A stretch of 64,000 nt of DNA from Diadema setosum (lineage: Eukaryota; Echinodermata; Echinoidea; Diadematoida; Diadematidae): NCBI RefSeq assembly GCF_964275005.1, contig NC_092702.1, positions 33,146,726-33,210,725 of the forward strand, in the 5' to 3' direction. Both the position numbers and the translations under genes were made by a program. A model generated the notes under the pieces. The model had not been told where the DNA came from. It ran no database searches and saw only the letters and a program-made list of their open reading frames with translations. This document shows positions 1-11,835 of the stretch, one piece after another. Positions within the stretch are counted from its first letter, which is position 1; every line of letters starts with the position of its first letter.

Positions 1-1046
1 GGTATATTTGTTTTATATCCTCCCAATGAATTTAAGAGCATTCGACTGCTGGTATTCTGTAATTTACCTCTTTTTTAAAGGGCACCTTGCTTTACTTTCA
101 AGAAGATTGACTAGTCATTCACGCTCGGGAAAGCAGCTCAGCAGGAGGGCATGAGCAGCGCGTACGCGTACTATGAAGAGACAACTGCGCGCTCACCCGC
201 TGAAGTGTACTCGGTGCATTGCTGTACAGCGTACTGGTAAACATGCGCAAACTGCAAACTCACTACGCGCTTTCTACATGCAATACGCCTATCCGATCTG
301 TACACTCGACGTTCGGTTGCCAGAGAGTGCGGTGATTGTGCGTGCTATAATGCTCGAGCTGCTGATCAACGATGTGACTGACTGTGAGCTGCAGTTGATT
401 GTGTTTTCTGTCGTCTTTCTACCTAGCTGTCTGTACATGAATAAATGGACTATCATTTCCTGTTAAGATGCAAGTATACATTGTAAATTTGGGTAGCATT
501 CAGTAACAGCGTATAAGGTTAGATAAGGCACTTGAAAAATCCTAGCAATTAAAGCATCGAGTGCCACTGTAAATTTGTGTGATTCTTACGGTGTTCTAAC
601 GTAAACAGTGAACAAGTTAAATAGACTGTAACTAACTCGTTAGACACTCTAAAAAATAATTATTAGGAATGAGATTACGGAAATAGGGCCTACTGTTAGA
701 CAGGTAGAACTAACGTTAGGCTTAACTAGCGCTAAACGTTAAAGCAGGCCTACTATCTATGCAGTTTCGTTTGTCAACATCTTTTGGGTGGTCGCTCGAG
801 TTAGTAAAACTGCGAGACTAACTTTTAAACGGTGAAGCATGAACTCCCCAAAGGCCTACGGTACATGTACGTCGAAGAACCCTAGCTTGCTTATTGTTGT
901 CTAATTATAGATCTACGATAACGCCTACTCTGTTGTAACGTAATACATTTTTTTTTTCTTTTTAGGTAGAATGAGGGCTTTATAAGAGTCTCTCTGAGTC
1001 TCTCTAACGTAACCCGTGTCGCATTGAGTGTATGCGTGCTTTGTGG

Positions 1047-1155
1047 TTCTCGCGAAGTGCAGTGATCTAAGGCGCCGCGATACCCATTCATTTGTACATG
1101 AAATCTCTCGCGAAGCAAAGGTGCTGCGATACCCATTCATTTACACGTGAAATAT
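1047..1155. repeat. Two-copy tandem duplication, about 50-57 bp unit
   Basis: The phrase CTCGCGAAG followed by GATACCCATTCATTT and a TGAAAT end occurs twice in direct succession (the shared core starts near 1078 and again near 1127). An indel of about 8 bases separates the two units. The flanking DNA is rich in CGCG and TCGCGA, like the MITE family in this window. Confidence 0.7.
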
Positions 1156-1199
1156 TTCGCGTCGCGACGCGAAGCAAAAAAGGCGCGAAAATCACCAGC

Positions 1200-1440
1200 G
1201 TGGTATAGTTTTTACCATTTTCCCTAGGGAGTATAGTCTTTCGCGGATTTGTATGGTAGAATTATGTTTTGTTGTTTACAGTGCTCTCGACCAATCAGAG
1301 GACGAGAAGCAATTTGTGAGGGATATAATAGTTGATATCTTGATTTCGCAGAATTGATAATACACAAAACTCATCTTACTCGGCCAAGCACGAAAAAACA
1401 GAAGAAAGATTACTCATGCCAAATTTATCCACTTTTAAAT
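1200..1440. mobile_element. Diverged copy of CGCG-rich MITE
   Basis: The stretch from about 1320 to 1440 (TTGATTTCGCAGAATT, then ACACAAAACTCATCTTACTCGG, then ATCCACTTTTA) follows, motif for motif, the right half of the better-preserved copy at 16510-16677. The left half is poorly preserved. Judged by eye only. Confidence 0.45.
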
Positions 1441-2495
1441 AAAGGCATTGTGTAAGAATTCTTCCAGTTTAAAAAAAAAAGGAAATATGAGCTGCGTGGT
1501 CCTCCAAAGGAAAAACAAAAACAAAAAAATAGCACCATCGACGTCTGTGTCATAAACTACTCATTGTCTGAAACTTGTAGTTAATGATCTTTGAAGGGTA
1601 GAAAAGGAGGGGATAAATGAATGAAGGAATTCATTGATGATTATTTTGTTAAAATCCTAGAGGGATTAATGAGAAAGAGCAAGAAAGAGAGTAAGGTAGA
1701 TGAAATAGAGGTTAGGGCAAAAGATAGCTCAAGCAATTGAGAGAGTACTAAAGTCACCAATGCATATCTTTTAGTATATGGCTATCTGACCATAAAACAA
1801 GTTGCCTTTGATTTATTTTACACCAGTGATAGGATAATGTCTAACTTGGTCATTTCACTGAAACAAAAAGAGGATCCCTTTCATATTGCCACTAGTACCA
1901 TGGCTTATTTCATTGTCCTTGTTTTTTGCTATTAGGAAAATTGTACCTGTATTAATATGTGTTTGTGTTAATATATTGTGCTCTTAATGACAGTCAATTG
2001 AACCATGAGGAAATTTACAGGAGTTGTTGTTGTTGTTTTTTATTTACATAGCTATTGCAAAATGTGTATTGTCATCCAACACTTTTGAGGACAATTTGTT
2101 ATTTTGAGGAAGTTGTCTGTTGTCATAAAAACACTGTAGTGTTTGAAGGCAAGTGGTATTCATGATATCATCAATATCATTTTCTTTTTCTCATCATAGA
2201 TATGTAGAGTTATTAATTTGAAATAAGTTTGATATGCTTAATTATGCAGTTATTAGGTAAGAGAAAGGAGAGGGGTGGGGATAGGGTGAATATGTGTATC
2301 AAGTTCAAGAAGAAATGCGAGCAACTACAGATGTAAGTGATGATTGAGATGCTCACCAGATGAGAGGAAAACAGTGTTTGCTGAAGCTACCCTTCAAGGG
2401 GAACAGTAAAAATGCACACTGGTGATAAGTTTGAAATGAGGATATCCATAGATTAGCATTTTTTTCTATTCGATGTGTACATCATCAACCTGCAG

Positions 2496-4548
2496 TTGGC
2501 GGAACCAAGAATGTGCGGTCTTACTGGGAGAACTTCTTGCAGGGTACGGAGCTGCTCGTCTTCGTCGTTGACTCGGCCGATGAAGGCAGGATAGGGGAAG
2601 CAAAGGAAGAGCTGCACAAACTGCTGAAGGACGGCCGCCTTTCTGGAGTGCCCCTGCTTGTGGTCGCCAACAAACAAGTGAGTCATTTTGAGCAAAATGT
2701 AAGGGATTGTAAGGTCAAGGGCAGTGAAAGAGATCCTCAAAGTTCCTAACATAGCTTTCCTTAACACCATAGTGGGCCTTGATGCATTCTTTCTTGTCAT
2801 AATCAGAAACCAGATCTTGAGAGAAATTTAATGATCAATGTATATTGATGTGTATTGACGTATATTGATGTATATATTACTGTATATTGTTTTCAGAGTA
2901 GAATATATACATAATTATATTTCATGTAAGAAATGCAAATTTGAAAATGCAAAACAAAAAAAAACAGCAATTCTTGTCTACATGTTTGTGGAATGCTTAA
3001 CCCTATTCTAACTGGGGGGGGGGGGGTCAAATTGACCCCCCCCCCCTCGACGTTTCGCGCCATGATTCCGCAACGCGGAAAGAGTTTGCTGCGTCGTTTC
3101 ATGACTTTTTTCATTTGAGTCTCCCGCATATTTTGAGACCAAATTTGCGACGTCCGGGTACACCGTTCTGAAGTTATGCAATGTTTTGCGTATGCATGTC
3201 AACCCGAAAAAACGCTCAAATTCATGATTTCGTATGCAAATCCAATGCAAACTGTGTTTTTTGTTTAATTGATATAAATTAGATTATTTCAACTTTTAAC
3301 CATTGAAATAAATCAACTCTAATGTGGATAAGCTTGAAAGAGTGCCTCCAACAAATTTTGGCAAAAAAACAATAGAAAACAAAGATCGAAAAAACAATAA
3401 AATACATAAGAAATTAACAAAACAATAAAAAACAAAAGAAAATGATTTTGATTGCGCTATTTTTTTACTAGAAAATTGTTTGATGTGTCTTGAGGAACTC
3501 TGACACAAAAATTTTATAATCCTTCAGTCTTTTTGATGGAGTTATAGGTGAAAATATGATTTCATGTGTTAATTTGCATAATTAATTTATTAAAAAATAT
3601 GAAATCAAAATTTTTCTATTGTATGACTATGTAATCTTGTAGTTGACATCCGGCTCTATGTTCAGGCAAAATTTTGCGGCGATCGCGCGATCGGCGGCCG
3701 AGATCTGAAGGGGGGTCAAATTGACCCCCCAGTAAAAACTTGGTCTCAAATAGCCCAGTTAGAATAGGGTTAAGGTAAGACAGATTTGGACGAAGTGAAT
3801 GTTTGAGAACAGGAAATCATTATTCTAGGTCTCATTTTGGCAGTTCTGCTTTCTGCAAAATTTGTAGTGAAGAGTGAGCCTTGTCACAGTACTAATTTAA
3901 CAGGTCAATGGTAAACAGAACATAGGGGTTGATATAGTGGAGGTTTTTTTAAGTTTAATTAAATGATAATGCCACTGAGGCGAGTATAGCAATCAAAATC
4001 AAATCTTAATAGACCATTGCGTAGTCCACCCACATCTGCAGCATAGTGTATATGCTTTCATTGTAAGAGAAGAAAACCACACCAACCCCCTCCCCCAACC
4101 CTCAGTTTAATCCAGCGTACCATTTGATTGAATGAGAAAAAAAAAATGTGTTTTGTTTACACTTTAGTTAATTAAGTTACTTCGATTTTACTGTGGAAAA
4201 TGCAGCCTACAGTGATGAAGCTTGACCTCCCCACATAAACTTGGCATCTGAACATTCAAAACATTTCTGCTCTGGGGACCATATATACCTGCACATTTGG
4301 CTAATTTTATCAGATATGAATAGTGCTGAATGTCACCAATCAGTTTAAGCACTAAGCAAATGTTGTTTCTGAATTGTCAGGACCTGCCCGGAGCGAAGAA
4401 AGGAGGCCCCTTCTTGGAGGCGCTGGACCTGGTACTGCCACTAAAGGACAGGGAAGTCCACCTGTTGGAGGTCAGCTCTCATGCTGAGAAGAAGAGTGAG
4501 AATATGGTGGAAGTCCTAGACCTCATGTCGGTACTATCAAGAAATTAG
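2496..4548 (+). CDS. ARL10: ARL10-like small GTPase, last two coding exons (5' partial)
   Basis: ADP-ribosylation-factor-like GTPase; its cellular role is not well known. Seen: exon 2496-2677 (acceptor TGCAG, donor GTGAGT; starts with two bases of a split codon) and terminal exon 4381-4548 (acceptor TTGTCAG, phase 0, stop TAG at 4546). Together they give 115 residues. The first exon encodes GGTKNVRSYWENF, then LLVFVVDSADEGR and LLVVANKQ; the second begins DLPGAK. The NKQD guanine-specificity motif (G4) is therefore split by the intron. Order, spacing and the GG-x-x-N-x-R-x-YW stretch match human ARL10 better than classical ARF or ARL1-8, which have WDxGGQ here. The switch II glutamine is replaced by Thr; human ARL10 has Ser there. 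The P-loop exon lies left of the window. Neighbouring HIGD2A and NOP16 support orthology. Confidence 0.85.
2997..3773. mobile_element. Non-autonomous TTAA-target DNA transposon (piggyBac-like)
   Basis: Flanked by TTAA at 2997-3000 and 3770-3773. The termini are perfect 16-bp inverted repeats, CCCTATTCTAACTGGG at 3001-3016 and its complement at 3754-3769. Just inside each end is a GGGTCAAATTGACCC-type palindrome (about 3021-3046 and 3712-3730). TTAA duplication and a CCC start are typical of piggyBac elements. No transposase frame is visible. It lies in the last ARL10 intron. Confidence 0.85.
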
Positions 4549-7500
4549 TTCCCCCCCCCCTCTTTTTTTTTTTTTTTTTTTTTTTTGTTGGTTTTTTTTT
4601 TGTTTACATGTTTCTGTCAGCCAATGATGTGGTCCAGGGATGTATTGATGTGCCACTAAATGGGTTAGAGTCCCTGTTGCGTCTCCCCAGTTGCGCCAGA
4701 TTTTAACTTGGGAGTGCTTATTTCAGGTTTGCTATGCATGCGTAGCTACGGGACTGAAGGGTACATCTTAGAACTGCGTGTGTATTATTTTATTTTGCAT
4801 TTCTGTGATGTGTGAAAGGGGAGCAAAAATGTTGAATGTGTAACTCAAGGTGGATAAACTCAAAATTGCACAGGTGATGTAGATCCTTAACGAAAAAGGT
4901 ATATTTGTGATTTTTGGTATTTTATTGGTTATATTTTCAAAGAACATGCTATGCATCTTCACGTGCTGTACATTGGAATGGCAGGCGCTTCCCCCAGATA
5001 TCATATTTTGATCTTCTTTTCAAAGCACATCAGCTGTTCAAGTGCTAGTGAAGACAACACAGACATAACATGCTCTTCTTTCAGTGGTAGACAAAGCAGG
5101 TTTCTTGAAGATCTAGAAAGGAAATGTTTCCAATTAGAAATGAAAGCATGAAATTTTTTATGACACTTGTAGCATTCTTTTGATTTAGTTTTCCTTCATT
5201 CATTAAAACCTAAGTTGAATGGCTTTTCATTTAAGATTGAATTCATAGCACAGCATCTATAGTTTGTATAGGGTACATCTTAGCAACTCCCCATGGATGT
5301 AAGTGAGTACCACTATCTTTGGAGGTCCACAAGAAAGTTGTCTTATTCAGTGCTGTTTGTAGTGGCTGTAGCAATTTGACGTATGAGGTAGACCATTTTT
5401 TTTTTTATTATTGTTTACACAGATACTGTAGTGTGTCCATAGTAAATGGCGCCCTCAATGACCCAAAATCAATCACGAGGCTGCCCTCTATTAAAGAACA
5501 CCTAATGCATGGATAGTACAATTTAAAGCCCACCAACTTTTGATTGTTTTGTATGCAAGAAATAGAAGAAAGACTGGTTGATGGAGGGTTCAGGATGAAA
5601 ATATTAAGAAATGTGAATACACTTACTTTGTGAAATCAGTTGTTGTTTTTTACCCGACATTCCAATCAGTATCCAGTTGGTGAAGGATATCATTTTGTAG
5701 AGTGTAATTTATCAATTGTAAAGAATATGGAGTGAAAAGGGGCTTAGGCACAACAATTAGAAAAACAAAGTAAAACAAGCACATTTAGGTTACAGCAGGA
5801 AAATGCCTCATAGCTTTACGGTTACTTTCTAATTTCCGATCGTTTGTTCAGTTCATATTGTTGCCACTGTTGAAGACACATGTTTTGTTCTTGTTGAAAC
5901 TTGTCTGAATTCAATAGCTTGGCTAGTATTTTGATGCAAACACTAAAACCTTGAAGTCCTTGCCATAATCTGCACAAAGGTTAAAACCTCCACTCATAAA
6001 CCTAGTGTGCTATGCATAACATAGTTTGTTAACTCCTGCTCAGATTAGTGTGTATAGGACTGAGTGAATGGTACGAGACAGTCAAAGATGGCAAAGGACA
6101 TGCATTGGAATTGCCAATTTGAAGATTGTTGTACTTGACAATCAAGTGTATGTAGTCTACTATAACAAAACAGAAGGTTAGACTTTAAAAATGTTTGGAA
6201 GGAAAGCGAGTTTTGTCCCCTTCAAATCTGATTGAGAAAACTCTGTATTCTGACCCTAATCTTCCAGAGTAGTTACCATAGAAGGTTTGCTCAACAAAAT
6301 AACATGTATGTATTTTTTTTAATGAATCCTTTTTTTTTTATTATGTATGCATTACTGCACAGCCTATAAATCAGAGTTTATGTCTGTTTACACATAGCTG
6401 AATGCGTCACAAAGAGAGACAGAGAGAGAGACAAAGTGACAATTGAGAGAGAGAGAGAGCCGTGAAATTTATTATCACCCCAGTTGAAGTGATATACATT
6501 TACGACATGCAAGTTTCGGCTGCGTAAGCTTCTCGCAGTTTATCAGGTGTAGTCCAGCGTTTCTGACTATGAGGTAGTGACTACAGAGTTTGTACATGTA
6601 TAGTTTGTAATCCTGGGGTAGTTTGAAAGCCGTCCACAATATGGAATCTAGACTTGAACTGATAAATGCCACAGTATTTTCTTTGTGCAGAAGCCAAATT
6701 TCATGAGCATGTCGGGCTAGAGTCACCTTGAAAAGTCATTATGGTCCAGAATTTTTGCTACTCATTATTTGTTAATGCTATTTAACATGTAAATAATGTA
6801 TTCCAGCATATATCTATAGACAGTGTTACTTTGACACAATTTTGATAGGAATCTTAGTTCTCATGCCCTCATTTGTTATTTCAGTACACATTTACAAACT
6901 TTGCTTTTTGGAAGTGTTGTTTTTTTTATTTATGTGGACATCTTCTTGATCTATGATCAAACATCTTCTAATGATTTGGGGACAAAATTATTACAAGAAA
7001 CACACAAACAAATGGGAGTACACTATCACTGAATCTTTCTTTGCAGATGAGTAAGAATGGTCCATCTGAGCCAGGGTAGCCTCTAAAACTTATAGCACTG
7101 TTCTCAAAGAGGATCCTGGTCAGAGATACTCTGATAATAGGTCTTGCAATATTTCTTGAATTCTTGGATATGCCACAACCTGCATGGAAGTGCTCATAGC
7201 TTGGCATCTGCCAGTCCTCAAAAATCTCGTGGAAGAGTGCTCACTGACTTTTTGTCAGTCAGAAAACATTTTACCCCCTTTTTTCTTCAGGTAAAAAAAA
7301 AGAAAAGAAGCAAAATGTGAGTTAATCCTTTTGCATCTCATTACCAACAAAGAAGCAAATTGCACTGGAGTCTGGTATAATATACTGGTGCACAGATGGC
7401 AGTTGCCATGACAACTGGTGAAAATAATGTTGGCTCAGGTGAACATTTTTTTTTTTTTTTTGTAGTGTAGTCCCATTAGGAGCAAACATTTCACATGAAT

Positions 7501-8460
7501 AAGTGATAAAAATTTGTCTACAATGCACTCGAAATACATTTTCAGGTTTAGATTAGAGGCCTTTATCTCAGATTCAGTCAATATTTCATCCCAAATATGC
7601 TTCAGTAACTAATGAATCCCAATTTAGAAAAAAAAAATGACTTTCTTTTGCATTAAAGTCCCAGTCTTATTGAAAAAAAAAAGGAACAGCTAGCTCAACC
7701 AGCTGTTGCTGAAGTGTTTGTTTTTTCCATCATGCAGCTCACCAAAAAAAAAAAAAAAAAAAACAACACAGAAAAAAAAATCAAGCCCAAAAAGTTTCAG
7801 CAATAACCCCTGATGATGTGACATCGACATAGACACATCAATCCAGCTCTTTATGAGGAGCATTCCAAGTTGATTTATTTAAATCTTCATTTATTTTGTC
7901 TTGTTTTCTGGGGGGGGGGGGGGGGGAAGAGTGGCCTCTATGGATTCTGCAATTGATGATGCAACAATAAGCTGTTACTTGTACTTCGGAGAACCTTTAA
8001 AAGAGAAACACTGAATATGTAAAGGGTTGTGGTGTATCTCTAGATCGTTATTGTAAGTTGGAACATTTGATTGGATCAAGTAGAAATAAATATGGTGGAA
8101 GAACATGACAACAACCAATGCAAATGTACTCATTCCACCTGTAGTTGAAATTGTAAAGTGTTAAAATGAACTTGTTGCAGTCATTTCATTGTAAGATATT
8201 CAAGGTTATATGTATATAAAATTCTAGATTTGTTCATGGACTTAGTTCCAGAATGAACTATCCTGGTGTTCATCATTTCACCCCATTGGACTTGTAAATA
8301 CATGTATCTGTATACATTTCCTTTCATTTGATAAACATCTTGTACATTCAAAAATAAATGTTTGTAAGTTTTGATCTGTGTAAAGTATGAGTTTGATGTA
8401 AATGTATTCATACTAGCTGTGGATTTGGTGAATAAACATTTTCCATTCTGTATTATATCA
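4549..8460 (+). other. Probable ARL10 3' UTR and flank, with AATAAA at 8431
   Basis: No coding sequence was found in this 3.9-kb stretch after the ARL10 stop. It holds long T tracts (4562-4586 and 4592-4600), a GA-rich stretch near 6410-6460, A and G homopolymers near 7743-7762 and 7911-7926, and an AATAAA hexamer at 8431-8436 that could end the transcript. The real 3' end cannot be fixed from sequence alone. Confidence 0.35.
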
Positions 8461-8566
8461 GCCTGGAATTGACTGTAAAATTCTGCATGTTTGGTGTCTT
8501 ATACATGTTGTACTGAAGATTGTGTCCCATATATTTCTCCCTCTCAAACTACATGTACATAGCCAA

Positions 8567-8993
8567 TAAGCCAGTTCGAGGCTCCACTTTGCGCATGAGC
8601 AGAAAAATGTCATGTGTACTAGCAGGTTCAATGGTTTTTAAATTTACTGAGATAATTATCTGTGATACATTGTATAATGATTCATGTTATCCATATCCAT
8701 GGTGCTTGCCTGCACATCCACCCGACAGCAAGCCTGGTATTTGGCAATATTATTCGAAAAAGTATTGTAATTCAAGTACCTTCATTGCAACATCATGAAA
8801 TGGATGCTTCCCCAAGTGTTGACGGACCATTCTGGTCACCTGGTATATGCAAGTTAAATCTTTGTTTGAGCATGATTGATAAATTTCCATAAAATGTTAC
8901 TGCTTTAAAAATGAGTCAAGTGCCTCGCCAACTGAGAAAAAAAGAAAGGTCATTTGTACCAGTGTGTACATGAGCAAACTCTGAACTGACTTA
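8567..8993. mobile_element. Inverted-repeat element, family A, copy 1
   Basis: Begins TAAGCCAGTTC and ends GAACTGACTTA, imperfect inverted repeats. The interior can be followed along a second copy at 47218-47653: GCGCATGAGCAGAAAAA, then GGTGCTTGCCTGCACATCCACC, then CAACTGAGAAAAAAAGAAAGGTC. No coding capacity. Neither copy fits a known superfamily well enough to name. Confidence 0.7.
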
Positions 8994-9322
8994 TTATCCC
9001 ATCAAATCCTTGAGGACACCACCTCTTTAGTCATCAAATTGACAACTCTGAAATTCATTGTACAAATATCTTGTAATGAAGAAAGACTAGATGGAATAGT
9101 TGAACTAATAAAATGCATGTTGTATGCACAAATTTGGAAAGAAATTCACAAGAAAAAGAAATAACATAACCTTTAACCTTCTAAATTTTATTGCCAACGT
9201 ATGAAAATCTTCTGTACATGTAGGTTTTCAAAAATTCTGCTATGAAACACAATTAGTTTATACACCTGTATGTGAACAACCACAAAAAGGGCTCAAATGC
9301 ATCATAATTTAGAGCTCTACTA

Positions 9323-9500
9323 CACTCAACCTTGCTTAAGTTGACCTCGCGTAAGTCGAATAATTGCCTTTCGAGAAGTTGGTCTTTTCAAGTCCTCTTC
9401 TCTTAATAAGCTATTGATTTTAATCCCTCAAAAGTTGACTTTTCTCCAAGTCGAAGCTATTTCTTCAGTCCAGATAGATTTATTTAGGGGAGGTTGACTG
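9323..9500. mobile_element. Short pogo-like MITE (word GTAAGTCGAAT)
   Basis: TA at 9321-9322 and 9501-9502 flanks termini CACTCAACCTTGCTTAAGTTGA and GAGGTTGACTG. Internal reiterations (CTTAAGTTGA, CGTAAGTCGAAT, CCAAGTCGAAG) match the words of the larger element at 22187-23126, so this is a diverged short relative. Confidence 0.6.
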
Positions 9501-9796
9501 TATATGAAACAATAGTAAAATCGTAATAAAAAGGGTAACATCATTTAAACCACAAAAATGTGGTTTCTGGGAATTGGTATGTGAAAGACACTGGCAGTCA
9601 CAGATGCACATGCACACACACACAAACACACAGAGGCTACATGTAAATCTATCTTCCCTAAACAGAGTCTAAGTTTCCTTGTTGATATCAAAGTACATTG
9701 CAGCAGGATTATCAACTAACTACAGTACACATAAAATAGCAATACTATGCTTCATATCACATGATACTATACAAAAATGTCATTGGATAATAAAAG

Positions 9797-9802
9797 TTTA
9801 TT
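9797..9802 (-). other. Candidate poly(A) signal for HIGD2A
   Basis: TTTATT on the plus strand reads AATAAA on the minus strand, about 2 kb downstream of the HIGD2A stop. No closer hexamer was noticed. A long 3' UTR containing the hAT-like element at 10021-10503 would follow, so this is tentative. Confidence 0.25.
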
Positions 9803-10020
9803 CCATTCTTTAATGTTTCTCATTTACAAATACACATAGAGGTACATGTCCTGATATTTACACGCAAGTACAGTGTTTGCACAAGCACACCTTCCTTACC
9901 ACTGGTACTTGCAATCTTAAAATATGGTCAATGATGACAACCACAGTTGCCTGTTTCAGACTGATTTCACACTTTTCATGACTGCTCGACAGCAACACAA
10001 AAGTTAACACACAATAAAGT

Positions 10021-10503
10021 CAGGGCTGCCAACCTTGAGTGAGACTTTGGCGTGAGACACTGCGAGGGAGCGGAGCGACCTCCTGGCTAGCGCTTGGCGG
10101 CCTGCTGTGCGGCCGTACGTACGTACGTACTACGTACACAGTCAGTGTATGTAAAGCGATGTAAAGCACACGTCATAGCCATACATGTACTGTAATTTGC
10201 CAAAAGTACAAGCTACGCTCACGTGGTATAGGTAGAAACTAATCGTAATCCAATAGCTCGTCTTTGCGCGCGAACCGAAAACGATTATTATTGGTTAAGC
10301 TTTACACCCGCACAGGAAAATCTCGACATTTTGGGCTTGGGCATATCGATATTCGGAATATCAGAGAATTTAGAGATATTTTTGTAGTCATGTACATTCC
10401 ATTTTGGGGGTTTAGCGTGAGATTTCGTTTATCAGAGTGAGACAGTCAAAATTGGTTGAATTGCGTGAGTCTCACGCTCAATGCGTGAGAGTTGGCAGCC
10501 CTG
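10021..10503. mobile_element. Non-autonomous hAT-like element
   Basis: Perfect 13-bp terminal inverted repeats CAGGGCTGCCAAC (10021-10033) and GTTGGCAGCCCTG (10491-10503). They are flanked by TAAAGT on both sides, which is six bases of a possibly decayed 8-bp target duplication. The sub-terminal regions repeat GTGAGAC / GCGTGAG on both strands, as hAT elements often do. The interior holds a (GTAC)n-like run near 10114-10136. No open frame resembles a transposase. Confidence 0.75.
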
Positions 10504-11835
10504 TAAAGTTTGATTTTCCTCTAAAAAATTGAGTTTCGTTCTGACATCATGATGTGAGTTTGAAGACCCAAGCCTGCAATTTGATGAATACAAACAAATT
10601 TTGAGAGTGTAAACTTGTTTCCTCATGACCAAAAAATTAAAACAAAAACAAAAACAAACAAATCATCTACAAAAGCCTTTGGACTGTACTGTATGGAAGT
10701 GAAATATAGAAGATCTCATTGAAGATACCAGACGAATTCAAAACTTCCAAGACTTACTGGAATTATTTTAATTAGTTATCATACCCACATCAACATGCCT
10801 TGGTACATGACAAGGGCATGTTACACTGCAAAATGTTGGCTATGAGTGATGATCATTGCATACAAGTGCATATGCACATCATGTTATTATGGTGAACTTG
10901 GACACTACATGGTGGAAGTAATTGACAGCAAAGCATACAAATGAAAATTGCACACACACGTTACTTCTCTCTTAAGATATCACTAGCATTGATTCACACA
11001 ATATTCCTCTCACATACGTTGTTGTAACTTACAGGTTTTCAATTTATACATTTCGTTGGCTGGACATCACCAATTACAGTATGTAGAGGTGCTCTAGAAT
11101 CAGCTGTAATGAAGGATAGCACATAAACTGGATAGGGGCCTAAAAAGATCCATATCACTGATTGCCAATTCTGCATTGATTTTCCATAGGACAGAATACA
11201 TGTATCAAAACCCACATTTCAAGGCATGACTTAAATAGGCAATGTACATACATTTTGTAGGTTTAGTTGTACATGTAGTAGAAAAGATTATCTTGATATC
11301 AAAAAATCACATGTCACTGATGACTACCGGTAATTAAATGAAATTATGGACACTGTAGGACTTCCTGAAAGCTGCACTCCAGATTGTACTGAGTGGAAGC
11401 TCTTAACATTGCATCATTTCTGGACAGGTCTTGCATTACCTTGGACAGAACATTAAACCTTAATCCAGCTAGTCACTCTGGTGACCCTTTTGGGATGAAC
11501 TTCCCAGCAGAATACTTTTCTCAGTATGAAATTCCCTTTATGATCATTTAGCTGTTGTTTATCTATTACCATGGTTTCACTTGCATGGACACAAGAACTT
11601 CTAATCTTCGGAAACACTTGGGCAGAGAAAGAAAGAGGACAACTCCACTGAAGAGGCATGCACTTCTCAGCACAACTTTTAAAATCGCATGTATGCTGAC
11701 AAACAAATCCACCTTCCAAGAAGGAGCAGATACTCCCCGGCTAATTACTTTCTCTGTCTTTGTCTCCATCTCCCTTCACTTTGTATTGTTTTCTTTCTTA
11801 CGTTCGTAGTCCCACTCCATCCTACAGGCCAGTGC

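Larger units (their letters stand above)
1..2495. other. Non-coding left edge, probably ARL10 intron
   Basis: No exon was found here. The next coding exon to the right starts at 2496 in a phase that needs one base from an upstream exon, so this stretch is most simply intron of the ARL10-like gene. I looked for the P-loop region (GLDGAGKST-like) and did not find it. The first 460 bases are relatively CpG-rich. From about 1000 to 1440 there is repeat material: a two-copy tandem duplication, then a diverged copy of the CGCG-rich MITE family seen better at 16510-16677. Confidence 0.5.

Noticed and set aside
1-2495. Search for the ARL10 P-loop exon
   Set aside because: No GxxGxGKS/T-coding stretch with splice signals was found; it must lie left of the window.
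7402-7415. GTTGCCATGACAAC as a further X-box
   Set aside because: One mismatch in the right half-site and located downstream of ARL10 with no promoter features.
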